Source: Fulvitalea axinellae (lineage in GTDB: Bacteria > Bacteroidota > Bacteroidia > Cytophagales > Cyclobacteriaceae). Taken from it: a stretch of DNA of 64,000 nucleotides. The translations under genes and the position numbers were made by a program. Below the pieces are notes generated by a model. That model saw nothing but the letters and a program-made list of their open reading frames with translations. It searched no databases and was not told where the DNA came from. Below, piece by piece: positions 15,604 to 23,360 of the stretch; the stretch's first letter is position 1, and each line of letters starts with the position of its first letter. The stretch covers positions 248,001-312,000 of the forward strand of contig NZ_AP025314.1 in NCBI RefSeq assembly GCF_036492835.1, given 5' to 3'.

Positions 15604-16328
15604 TCAGTAGGTTGAGCTAGGCTCCCTGTACGATCCCCTTTTCTTGAAGGATACTTTGGCAAAAGTAATGTTCGCAATTCCTTTTGGTGCGGTTATTTTT
15701 CCTTCGGAAAGTATATTGGCTGTTTTTAGGCTCTTAGCTGGGTAAATCTTAATGTATGAGCCGGTCCTTCCAATTATAGACCAGACACTGAACTCTTCCA
15801 GAAGTAAATTGACGCAATTGTTTACGAATGCCTCTTTGGAAACATAATTACTGTATAGATTATAATATTTGTTCACAAAGCGATTGAGGTCTTCTGTCAG
15901 TGATGACTGAAACAGGTTGTTGGAATCGTATAAAAGCTTATACTCCCTTAAGGTTTCTGAGAACTCTTCTTGTTCAAGCCAATGATCCCAGTGAACTAAT
16001 TTATACGGAACATTTAGAGTTTCGACAATTTTGAGATTACTGTCCAACCATTGTGTTTCCATTGTGTTTCCATTGCGATTGCCTGGCTATAAGCATCGTG
16101 TTTGCTAAGGCCAGTTATATGGAGGTTATGCCTTTGGAGAGCCCCAGAAATGTTTATGACACATGAAGAGAATCGCTTGTTGATAAGTTCGATTGTCGCC
16201 TTTAGTTTATCTCCAGTTTGATTGGGGTTGTTCATACTGATTCCGAGTAAACATGTCTGTTTGTTTTTGTGAGAGAGCAAGTCTTTTGGGAGGCGGGCTC
16301 TGTATTTACTTTTTGTATCATCAATCAT
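15604..16328 (-). pseudogene. tRNA-dependent cyclodipeptide synthase (CDPS), frameshifted
   Basis: Two overlapping complement-strand frames make one CDPS of about 236 residues when joined. Part 1 (16014-16328) carries the nucleophile region CLLGISMNNPNQTGDKLKA and the segment SGALQRHNLHITGLSKHDAY. Part 2 (15604-16062) continues METQWLDSNLKIVETL and includes WDHWLEQEEF, a run ending LLLEEFSVW, and IKIYPAKS. CDPSs take two aminoacyl-tRNAs and release a cyclic dipeptide. The frames are separated by a tandem 11-bp duplication at 16048-16069, which shifts the frame; removing one copy restores continuity exactly. The Tyr expected four residues before the catalytic Glu is not seen in LLLEEF, so activity was possibly already lost. 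Comparison to AlbC is from memory. Confidence 0.75.
16048..16069. repeat. 11-bp tandem duplication that breaks the CDPS frame
   Basis: CCATTGTGTTT occurs twice in direct succession (16048-16058 and 16059-16069), followed by CCATTG. On the coding strand this gives ATGGAAACACA-type units in tandem. Eleven bases is not a multiple of three, so each gain or loss switches the reading frame. Confidence 0.9.
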
Positions 16329-16348
16329 GCTGATATTCAGGAAGGTGA

Positions 16349-16579
16349 GAAAAATATTTAAAGCAATATGGTGAAAATGGTTCGCATTTAAATTATAAAA
16401 ATGACTTTGTGTTTTGTGGACTATTTACCAGACCCGATAAGGGTTTGATCAAGTACTTTCAGCTCTTTGAAGAAGACTCAAACCCCACTTGGAGAGTATG
16501 GTTTATTGGCCTATTTTGCGGACGAAATTGTCACTTATCATTAATAAAGGTTATCACGAATTCAAATCGCTCCTCATAG
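16349..16579 (+). pseudogene. Open coding relic without a start
   Basis: A frame of 76 codons with no ATG, reading KQYGENGSHLNYKNDFVFCG and FEEDSNPTWRVWFIGLFCG with protein-like composition. It ends at TAG 16577 inside the loop of the inverted repeat at 16549-16634. Probably the truncated tail of a lost gene; family unknown. Confidence 0.3.
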
Positions 16580-16634
16580 AAGGTCCGTGAGGCTCGATCC
16601 TGTTTGACGTCATACGAAATCATTCGTGATAACC
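16549..16634 (+). repeat. 13-bp inverted repeat with nested hairpin upstream of the DUF695 gene
   Basis: GGTTATCACGAAT (16549-16561) and ATTCGTGATAACC (16622-16634) pair perfectly around 60 bases, which contain a second stem CCTCA/TGAGG (16572-16592). The ATG of the next gene is 18 bases downstream. It could be a 5' leader structure, an operator pair or the ends of a small inserted element. Confidence 0.6.
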
Positions 16635-16652
16635 ACTAATTTACTCAACGAG

Positions 16653-17741
16653 ATGGGAATGTTTGATATTTTTAAAAGCCGAGAGCAAGAACGTATCAGT
16701 ACTTATGAGGGCTTTTGGAATTGGTTCCTGACGGAAGAAAAATCCTTTTTTAAGGTTCTTAGCAAAGGAGAAAACGTTGAACGGGATTTTTGTGAACACC
16801 TTTCTCCTAAGCTAAAAGAACTTAGGGAGGGCTTTTTCTTTTTGGCGGGAATGTTAGACGATAAGACTGCGGAGTTGATTATCTCAGCCGATGGACGGTT
16901 AAGGAATATTCCATATGTAGAAGAACTAATAGAAAGTGCTCCAAAGCTAGGTAATTGGAAGTTCACTGGATTGAAGCCGGCTTCTGACATTCAGAATACC
17001 TCAATAAGAATGAGTGGATATGAATATCACGCAGACAATATGTGGTTCTATGCCATTAAGCATGAGCGATATCCTGATGAAATAGATATTGTTATCACTC
17101 ATGATGATTTCAATCAAGAGGATAAAGTTAATTTAGAGAGTGGTGTACATATCTTTTTAGACAACTATCTGGGGGAGTTGAATTTTGCCGTTTCGATTGA
17201 TCGAATATCGCTAATATCTCCTTCCGACGCCGAAAAGGAATTGATACCGATCTCGAAACTTAAAGATTACCTGATATGGAGAGAAAAGGAGTTTGTGGAA
17301 AAGTACGAGGCTACTTATTATGATAGTGAAAATGACTCCTACTCGGCTTTAAAAGGTAATATGAAGGACAGTGGGAATTCCTTTTTTGCGACTATAAACA
17401 ACAACCTGTTGGAGTGGGACGCCAAACCTTCGCACCCTTGGGTTATGGAAATTGATTTTACTTTTGAAGGGCCCAACGGAATGCCTGACGAAAGGACGTA
17501 TAAATTGTTAGACGTATTTGAGGATGAGCTTACAAGTATCCTGAAAGACTCCGACGGTTTTCTGAACGTAGGCAGAGAAACGGGAGATAACCACCGGCGT
17601 ATTTACTTTGCGTGTAAAGATTTTCGAAAGGCTACCAAAGTGATTGAAAGAATAATGGAGAAGTATGAGGAGGGCCTAAAAGGAGACTTTATGATATACA
17701 AGGACAAGTATTGGCTGTCGTTTAGGAAGTTTATGGCTTAG
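16653..17741 (+). CDS. DUF695 domain protein
   Basis: 362 residues from ATG 16653 (a second ATG lies 6 bases on; upstream frame extension enters the inverted repeat). The N-terminal two thirds start MGMFDIFKSREQERISTYEG and have no recognised family. The last 110 residues fit DUF695: PSHPWVMEIDFTFEGPNGMP, an acidic helix DVFEDELTSILKD, RETGDNHRRIYFACKDF and a terminal YWLSFRKF. DUF695 proteins occur as stand-alone cytoplasmic proteins and in toxin-immunity neighbourhoods; biochemical role unknown. Cytoplasmic, no signal peptide. It converges on the HopA1-like gene 47 bp away. Confidence 0.6.
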   Translation: MGMFDIFKSREQERISTYEGFWNWFLTEEKSFFKVLSKGENVERDFCEHLSPKLKELREGFFFLAGMLDDKTAELIISADGRLRNIPYVEELIESAPKLGNWKFTGLKPASDIQNTSIRMSGYEYHADNMWFYAIKHERYPDEIDIVITHDDFNQEDKVNLESGVHIFLDNYLGELNFAVSIDRISLISPSDAEKELIPISKLKDYLIWREKEFVEKYEATYYDSENDSYSALKGNMKDSGNSFFATINNNLLEWDAKPSHPWVMEIDFTFEGPNGMPDERTYKLLDVFEDELTSILKDSDGFLNVGRETGDNHRRIYFACKDFRKATKVIERIMEKYEEGLKGDFMIYKDKYWLSFRKFMA

Positions 17742-17788
17742 TGCCTTCCCGTACCGGCTTAAGTTTTGGAAAAAAGCCCCCGCCCCAC

Positions 17789-19273
17789 TCACAAAGTATT
17801 AAGATGAGGATGCCACTCCGAGATATGGGCTTCCCTAAGTTTTTCCATAAATCGGAAATAGAGTTCTTCGAAGTTCTGCGGAACTCTTTCTTCGAATATG
17901 TCGCCCAACATATAGGTTCTGATTGACAGCATCGATTGTTGGCTTCGGGAGTCTGGCCTTGGAAGTATGAAGCCCGGCGCCCACCGGCGGTGCGAGGCGG
18001 ATTTCAATGCTTTTATGTTGTCTGTCAGGTCAATATCGAAACAGGTTTTGAACAAGTTGGTATAGCGGATCAGAAAATCATAATCTACCCTTCGGGGCGG
18101 GCGTTCTTTGGGCAGTTCGCTCCACATTTCCTGTAGGGAGAGCCGGGAAGACAGGGAGCCTACGGCCTTTAGTTTTTTCATTAGCCCTTCCACATTGGAC
18201 GGATTGATTTTTTCCAAAAAACTACGCCATTCTTCTTCGGGAATTTGGCATAGGCGTTCGGGCCCTTTAAGGTATCCGACATTGGGTTCTTCGCCCCACG
18301 ATACTCCTTTCATGACTTTTTGGGAGAACGGAACTACATCGCTCATAAGCCAGTCCAGATGTTCGCCCAAAAGAAATTTCAGCTTGTTCAGAAGTACCGT
18401 CCGTTCGTGGTCGCCTACGGGGTAAATCACTATAACGTCGCGCATATGGGTGGCTATGCCTACGGCCCCTACCTTCATACAGGTGGCCAGCACGGGCGAT
18501 TTTTCCATAAAAGACGAGTAGATATACTGAAGGATCGGCTCAAGATATTCGGCTTTGGCGTTAACGTATATTTTCTGGTCCGAAGGCGCTCCGGAGTTCA
18601 CCTTTTTTGGAGAGTACATATGGTAGTAACCGTCCCTATGCGCTTTGACTTTTGTCCTTTGGCTGGTCGAAAGATCTAGGACTTCGCTTTTGTCCGGTTG
18701 CTGATGAGGGACACGTTTGAACTTCATGTTCTTGAAAAACTGATATAGTGTCTCCTGAACGGCCTCGGGTTCTATGGGACAGTTCATTATGGCAATTCCA
18801 GCCTCGTAGGGCGATTTCTTTTTTGCCAAACCGTAACAGTGATCCTGCAGGCTTATTCGGGGCTGCTCCTCATCGTTTAGGTCTATCCATGCCCGCCAAA
18901 GAAAATCGATCATGGAAGCGAAACTGCTATTGTCTGTCTGCATCGCGGCTTCAGAACCACGCTCCAATACCTTTAGCGGAACAGCGCAGACGCCTCTGGA
19001 GGTTAGGGCTTTGATCCATTCGTTTTCTTTGTCAAAGCTGGGGAATACCCTTTGGTCCCAGTCCACGGCTATGGACTCGGATTGCTCCAGCCGGTAATGA
19101 GGACGGTAACGTTCGTTTTCGACTTGCGACCAAGGTGCGAGATAAGTGTCTTCCGTGGCTACGCTGGCCTCAAACTTCGCTTGAATACAGTCTGGCTTAG
19201 GCGGTTTTTTTGAGACGCCCGCTCGGGTTTGTTTGTTGGCGTTGGACGAACTGTGTTTGGCCGAAAAGAACAA
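17789..19273 (-). CDS. HopA1-like effector protein 1
   Basis: 494 residues. Residues about 215-345 follow the HopA1 pattern: QKIYVNAKAEYL, a CMKVG lysine strand, HMRDVIVIYP (R-D-x-V-x-Y), then VVPFSQKVMKGVSWGEEPN (P-F...G-v-s...P). HopA1 was described as a type III effector of Pseudomonas syringae, and related domains act as phospho-Ser/Thr lyases in class V lanthipeptide synthesis. A disordered Ser/Lys-rich N-terminus (MFFSAKHSSSNANKQTRAG) ends in CIQAKF, like the VQAMF of the paralogue at 37713. The only possible start is TTG 19273: an in-frame TAA lies just upstream and the next ATG is at residue 110. No signal peptide, as expected of injected cargo. Confidence 0.62.
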   Translation of the reverse strand: MFFSAKHSSSNANKQTRAGVSKKPPKPDCIQAKFEASVATEDTYLAPWSQVENERYRPHYRLEQSESIAVDWDQRVFPSFDKENEWIKALTSRGVCAVPLKVLERGSEAAMQTDNSSFASMIDFLWRAWIDLNDEEQPRISLQDHCYGLAKKKSPYEAGIAIMNCPIEPEAVQETLYQFFKNMKFKRVPHQQPDKSEVLDLSTSQRTKVKAHRDGYYHMYSPKKVNSGAPSDQKIYVNAKAEYLEPILQYIYSSFMEKSPVLATCMKVGAVGIATHMRDVIVIYPVGDHERTVLLNKLKFLLGEHLDWLMSDVVPFSQKVMKGVSWGEEPNVGYLKGPERLCQIPEEEWRSFLEKINPSNVEGLMKKLKAVGSLSSRLSLQEMWSELPKERPPRRVDYDFLIRYTNLFKTCFDIDLTDNIKALKSASHRRWAPGFILPRPDSRSQQSMLSIRTYMLGDIFEERVPQNFEELYFRFMEKLREAHISEWHPHLNTL

Positions 19274-19419
19274 GCGGAAGTTGTTTAGGAATTACTAAAA
19301 GGTCCAAAGGAGATTTTTCAGGTTGTATGTCGCCAGTAATATGCTAAACTTTGTTTGTGAGAATTTGCTTCATGTAAGTATTCTCAGCTTAGCGAAGCTT
19401 TTAGGTCAGGTGGATATAA

Positions 19420-19456
19420 AAAAGAAAACCTCGCCCAGAACATAGTCCAAGCGAGG
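19420..19456 (-). terminator. Terminator after the cupin gene
   Basis: GCCTCGC / GCGAGG stem on the complement strand followed by TTTTCTTTTT. It lies 30 bp beyond the cupin stop. Confidence 0.75.
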
Positions 19457-19485
19457 CAAAAACATATAATGATATGGCTACCGAG

Positions 19486-19827
19486 TTATTTTTTCGCTAC
19501 GTCTTTCACGCGTTCTTCTGTATCGAGTTTTGAAAGCGTCAGACGGATGATGGCGTCTTCCGTGGCTTTGAGGTCATGCGGTACGCTAGGCGCAAGGCTG
19601 AGCATATCGCCGGCCACCAAATTCAGGACTTTACCTTCTACACCGAAATCCACGGCGCCGCGATAAAGCTCTACGGTAATCGGAAAGGCTGTTTTGTGCT
19701 CTTTCATCACTTGGCCGGCTCTCATCAGGATGCGGATCTCTTTGGAGGTCTCGCTTTCGAAGAGTACGGATATAGCCGGTCTTTCGTCGCCGTATGCCAA
19801 GTCTTTGAGTAATGACGCAGTTTGCAT
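19486..19827 (-). CDS. Cupin-domain protein
   Basis: 113 residues, a single small cupin barrel. It begins MQTASLLKDLAYGDERPAIS; the cupin core is EIRILMRAGQVMKEHKTAFP, VELYRGAVDFGVEG, VAGDMLSLAPSVPHDLKA, with the two expected histidines (residues about 43 and 83) but without the full set of metal ligands of catalytic cupins. Cytoplasmic. Small cupins of this type act as sensors or accessory proteins, and no pathway can be assigned from context. A terminator follows. Confidence 0.8.
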   Translation of the reverse strand: MQTASLLKDLAYGDERPAISVLFESETSKEIRILMRAGQVMKEHKTAFPITVELYRGAVDFGVEGKVLNLVAGDMLSLAPSVPHDLKATEDAIIRLTLSKLDTEERVKDVAKK

Positions 19828-19992
19828 GGTGGTTTGTTTTTAGAATGAATTTAAATAACGTCCGCAAATTAACGCTTGGAAAGGTGGAGGTGTTATGCTT
19901 CCGGTCATAGATAGTGGAGGTTTTTTGCGAACATTTCGTAAACTTGGAGAAAGTCCGCGTGGGCGGGCGATGTTTGGTCTTGATGAACGCTT

Positions 19993-20142
19993 ATGTCGTT
20001 ACGTTCGAAAACCGAGGATTTTATTTCCACTGTTTTGGGAATTGTCCTCGGAACGGGAATAGTGATTTGGGGAATGCTTTATGTGGCGGGCTTGGAGTGT
20101 GTCCGTTTTGTTAGGGGAACCAGAAAATATAAAGGGAAATAA
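19993..20142 (+). CDS. Small single-helix membrane protein (49 aa)
   Basis: MSLRSKTEDFISTVLGIVLG begins a 49-residue frame with one strong hydrophobic helix (about 11-33, ending WGMLYVAGL) and a basic tail RFVRGTRKYKGK. Positive residues flank both ends of the helix. It is followed at once by a 9-bp-stem terminator. Composition and the adjoining terminator support a real gene. Function unknown. Confidence 0.5.
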   Translation: MSLRSKTEDFISTVLGIVLGTGIVIWGMLYVAGLECVRFVRGTRKYKGK

Positions 20143-20143
20143 A

Positions 20144-20176
20144 AAACCGGAGCCGTTTAGGTCGGAACTCCGGTTT
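20144..20176. terminator. Bidirectional terminator
   Basis: AAACCGGAG / CTCCGGTTT perfect stem with a 15-base loop. The T-run on the complement side (opposite AAATAAAA) serves the PKD lipoprotein gene at 20228; the plus-strand small gene ends just before it. Confidence 0.75.
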
Positions 20177-20227
20177 CTATTGGATACGTTTATTTTTGCG
20201 CCTCTTTTTGGGGCGGAGTGCCGTTTT

Positions 20228-21787
20228 TTAAAGCGTGACAACGGCGACTTTGCTCCCTACCACTATGTATTTGCCTTCGGCGAAAACTACGTCGAGCATA
20301 CGGCCTTCCAATTCGATTTTTTCGGCGTTATCGAAGTCGAGCCCTTCGGAAAAGTATAGTCCCTCATCTTTCAGGTGCGTGCCCAGCAATACGTATTTTC
20401 CGTCGAGATATTCCACGCCTTGGAATGACAGGCTGTTTGTTTTCAAGGTCCACGCTTTTCCGTCGGTGGAAGTGGCCACGGTGGTAGAGCCTTGTGAAAC
20501 GGTGGCCACGAATCCATGCTTTCCGTAAGTGACATCACCGAACCTTCTGTAACTTGACTTGTCGATGGTTTTGAAGTCCCAGTCCTTTCCGTTGTCTGAG
20601 TACCCTACCCGACCGTCTTTACCTACGGTTACATACACGTTGTTTCCGTACGCTTGTCCGTTCCATTCGTCGTCTACGTAATCGCTTCGTTTTACGGTCA
20701 GGTTTACGAGGTCCGAACCGTTTGAAACTCCGTAACGACCTTTTGAAGCCGTAAAGATGTAATTAGGCGCTTGGTAGCTGACACTTTTCCAATCCCACTG
20801 TTCGTTTGTTTGGGATTTTGTCCAAGTCACGCCGTCCGGGGATGTGGCTACGGCGCCATTGTCGCCTACCATTACGAATTGGTTGTTCGCGAAAATCACC
20901 TCTTGCCAAGAGGTTCCTCCAGTTACGTCGGCGACTTCTGTCCAGGTTACGCCGTCTTCGGAGTAATGTACCGATCCGCGATCTTCGCTGTTGAGTGTTT
21001 TGCCGTAATATCCAACGGCTACGAAAGTGCCGTTTCCGTGGGTCGCCGACAAGAAAAGAACGCCTTCACGGCTAATGTCGGCGTAAGTGATGGAAGCTCC
21101 TGTTTGTTCAGGCTCCTTTACGGTCACTTTTACGCTTGCGCTTTCGGAATCGTCCTTGCCGTCGTTTACAACTAGGTTGAACGTATATTCGCCGGCGGTT
21201 GTCGGGGCCGTGAATTTGGGTTGGGCTACGCTGGCGTCCGAGAGCGTAACGGCTTCGGGATTTTGCCCGGAAACGGTCCACTTGTATTTCAGCTCGTCCT
21301 TGTCGGTGTCCGATGAGGCGGATCCGTCCAACGTCACTTCATCACCGGCTGTTACGGTTTGGTCTTTGCCGGCGTCGGCCACAGGCTTGGTGTTTGATGC
21401 TTCCGTCGGTGTTACCGATACGGTGATATCGACTTGGTCGGCTTTGGAATCGGTTTTCCCGTCGTTCACTACCAAGCTGAATGTGTATTTGCCGGCGGTT
21501 TCCGGCGCCGTGAATTTCGGTTTTGCCGTTTTGGCTTCCGAAAGCGTAACGGTGGCGGGGTTTTGGCTGGAAGCGGTCCATTTGAAGGTCAACGGGTCAT
21601 TGTCAGCGTCTGACGAGGCGGATCCGTCCAGTGTTACCTGCTGGCCATTTTTGTATTCGGCGTCTTTTCCGGCATTGGCCACCGGGGCGGTATTTGACGT
21701 GGCTTCCTCGCTGTCGGAGTCGGATCCGCAGGCAAACGCAAAGGTCGAAGCCATAAAAATTTGCAACAGTGTGGTTTTTTTAATCAT
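20228..21787 (-). CDS. PKD-domain lipoprotein with beta-propeller-like domain
   Basis: 519 residues. The signal peptide ends in the lipobox FAFAC. Two consecutive PKD/REJ-type domains follow (about 33-128 and 133-225), each starting with a PVA[ND]AGKD element and containing VTLDGSASSD and GEYTFNLVVNDGKDDS; they are closely similar at DNA level, as after a recent duplication. The rest (about 230-519) has repeated blades such as FVAVGYYGKTL, QFVMVGDNGAVATSPDGVTW and YVTVGKDGRVGYSDNGKDW, resembling sialidase-like or photosynthesis-stability-type (BNR/YCF48-like) propellers. Predicted outer-membrane lipoprotein binding a glycan or protein; no catalytic residues assigned. Confidence 0.75.
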   Translation of the reverse strand: MIKKTTLLQIFMASTFAFACGSDSDSEEATSNTAPVANAGKDAEYKNGQQVTLDGSASSDADNDPLTFKWTASSQNPATVTLSEAKTAKPKFTAPETAGKYTFSLVVNDGKTDSKADQVDITVSVTPTEASNTKPVADAGKDQTVTAGDEVTLDGSASSDTDKDELKYKWTVSGQNPEAVTLSDASVAQPKFTAPTTAGEYTFNLVVNDGKDDSESASVKVTVKEPEQTGASITYADISREGVLFLSATHGNGTFVAVGYYGKTLNSEDRGSVHYSEDGVTWTEVADVTGGTSWQEVIFANNQFVMVGDNGAVATSPDGVTWTKSQTNEQWDWKSVSYQAPNYIFTASKGRYGVSNGSDLVNLTVKRSDYVDDEWNGQAYGNNVYVTVGKDGRVGYSDNGKDWDFKTIDKSSYRRFGDVTYGKHGFVATVSQGSTTVATSTDGKAWTLKTNSLSFQGVEYLDGKYVLLGTHLKDEGLYFSEGLDFDNAEKIELEGRMLDVVFAEGKYIVVGSKVAVVTL

Positions 21788-22343
21788 AAAATTATATTTA
21801 AATATTCATGTGTGGTTTTCCCTAGTGATATTCTTTACAGGTATATTGTCAGGTTTTTACTGGGTTTGGTGTAAAAAGCAACTCTGATTATTCGATCATC
21901 CTAATGACTTGACAACATATCTTTGCGACAAAGAGATCACTATAAACACAATCATATGAAATATGAATCTAATGTACTTTCATGAACGTATTAAAATCCT
22001 TTCTCCCTCTATTTCATTTGTATATTTCAGTGTAATAATCTTTTAATTATATGGAAGAGAGTAGGAAACTATACGTTCGGACTTATTTCTTCATCAATGA
22101 AAAAGATGTGTATAAGACTGTTATTTCGTTGTAGACTATTAAAAATATTATAATTTAGATACGCTGGATGTGTGTGTAAGTGCTTATTACAAAGCGATAT
22201 ATTGTACGTAATGAAGTGGATTGCTTTTGCATATAAGCAAGAGTTTGAGTGGTTCGAAAATCCAGAAAAAACGCAATGATCATAATATTTGATGGTTGTG
22301 TTTGCGTTTAGAATACTAGAATCGATTACTTTTTTGAATTGAG
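21788..22343. other. Intergenic, possible decayed coding
   Basis: AT-rich 556 bp. Two short protein-like bits, MEESRKLYVRTYFFINEKDV (from 22051) and KWIAFAYKQEFEWFENPEKT (ending 22279), lie in different frames and may be relics of one gene. No convincing promoter, terminator or RNA structure. Confidence 0.3.
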
Positions 22344-22907
22344 ATGATAGACGAGAAAAAACTGCGAAAAATAAGCAAATTTTTAAGCTTGGTACTTCGC
22401 CACAAGCCCGAAACAATAGGAATTGCGTTGGACGGGAAAGGCTGGACAGAGGTTGCCGGATTATTGGAAAAGATGAAGATGGCCGGTCGCCCGCTTGATA
22501 TGGAGATGCTTGAGGCTGTGGTGGAGGCGAATAACAAAAAACGTTTCGCTTTTAACGCCGATAAGACTATGATCCGGGCAAATCAAGGTCATTCCGTGAA
22601 TGTGGAATTGGGCTATACGCCGGTGGAGCCGCCGGAAATTCTTTTTCATGGAACAGCCCGCAAAAATATAGGCTCCATTTTCCAGTCGGGACTGGAAAAG
22701 CGGGGAAGGCACCACGTTCATTTGAGCGCCGAAACGGAAACCGCCGTGGCCGTAGGGCAAAGGCACGGAAAGCCTGTGGTGTTGGAAGTTCGGGCAAAGG
22801 AAATGCGCCGGGACGGATACGCGTTTTTTGTTTCCGATAACGGCGTATGGCTAACCGAAGAGGTGCCGACAAAGTATCTGGTGTTGAAAGAAGAAGTCAA
22901 ATCTTAA
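22344..22907 (+). CDS. kptA: RNA 2'-phosphotransferase KptA/Tpt1
   Basis: 187 residues, usual family length. It transfers an internal 2'-phosphate of RNA to NAD+, releasing nicotinamide and ADP-ribose 1'',2''-cyclic phosphate. Motifs: KISKFLSLVLRHKPE at the N-terminus, the winged-helix GWTEVAGLL, MIRANQGHSV (R-x-x-Q-G-H), ILFHGT, HHVHLS, and the C-terminal NGVWLTEEVPTKYL. These include the conserved Arg-His-Arg-Arg-type active-site positions. Bacterial homologues have no known tRNA-splicing substrate; proposed roles are removal of 2'-phosphates or NAD-linked RNA modification. It forms a tight pair with the next gene (4 bp gap). Confidence 0.93.
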   Translation: MIDEKKLRKISKFLSLVLRHKPETIGIALDGKGWTEVAGLLEKMKMAGRPLDMEMLEAVVEANNKKRFAFNADKTMIRANQGHSVNVELGYTPVEPPEILFHGTARKNIGSIFQSGLEKRGRHHVHLSAETETAVAVGQRHGKPVVLEVRAKEMRRDGYAFFVSDNGVWLTEEVPTKYLVLKEEVKS

Positions 22908-22911
22908 AAGC

Positions 22912-23355
22912 ATGGATCAGTTTAAGCCACGAACAATAGAACTGCCGGTACCCGAGGAAGTGGACTGCCGGTTTTTCGAGCATGAGGAAGAGTGCATTCT
23001 GAAAGTGGAGTTGTCGGGACGGTGTTCTTGGGGTTCTAGGGGATGGAATTACGGTGACTTTCTATACCGGCGGGTAGGTTTGGCCTTGTTGACAGTGGAA
23101 CCGATGGCTGTTTTGTTTGATATGGAAAAGCTTGAATACGAGTACGGGGACCGCATGTTACGGCTCTTTCAACTTTTCGATGATATCAGACCGAGCGGAG
23201 AAAGCCGGATTCTGACCGCTTTCGTTTTGTCGGACAGCAACCGCTTCGGAATGTCTTCCCTTGTGGGCTTTGACCCCGACCAACCTCACGCCCCGTTTTT
23301 CCGGAACGAAGACGAAGCTTACAGGTATTTGTTCAAAGAATACGATAAGATCTGA
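22912..23355 (+). CDS. Hypothetical protein in operon with kptA
   Basis: 147 residues, soluble, rich in Asp/Glu and aromatic residues, no signal peptide. It starts 4 bases after the kptA stop and is therefore almost surely co-transcribed. The central segment LLTVEPMAVLFDMEKLEYEY followed by GDRMLRLFQLFDD has the strand-helix alternation of a STAS-like or small alpha/beta fold, but I do not recognise a family. Its tight coupling to kptA suggests involvement in the same RNA or NAD chemistry. It converges on the regulator gene with only 5 bp between stops. Confidence 0.6.
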   Translation: MDQFKPRTIELPVPEEVDCRFFEHEEECILKVELSGRCSWGSRGWNYGDFLYRRVGLALLTVEPMAVLFDMEKLEYEYGDRMLRLFQLFDDIRPSGESRILTAFVLSDSNRFGMSSLVGFDPDQPHAPFFRNEDEAYRYLFKEYDKI

Positions 23356-23360
23356 ACGGC

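Noticed and set aside
22069..22416. 115-residue complement frame overlapping the start of kptA
   Set aside because: It overlaps a certain gene, and its composition is AT-driven with no motif.
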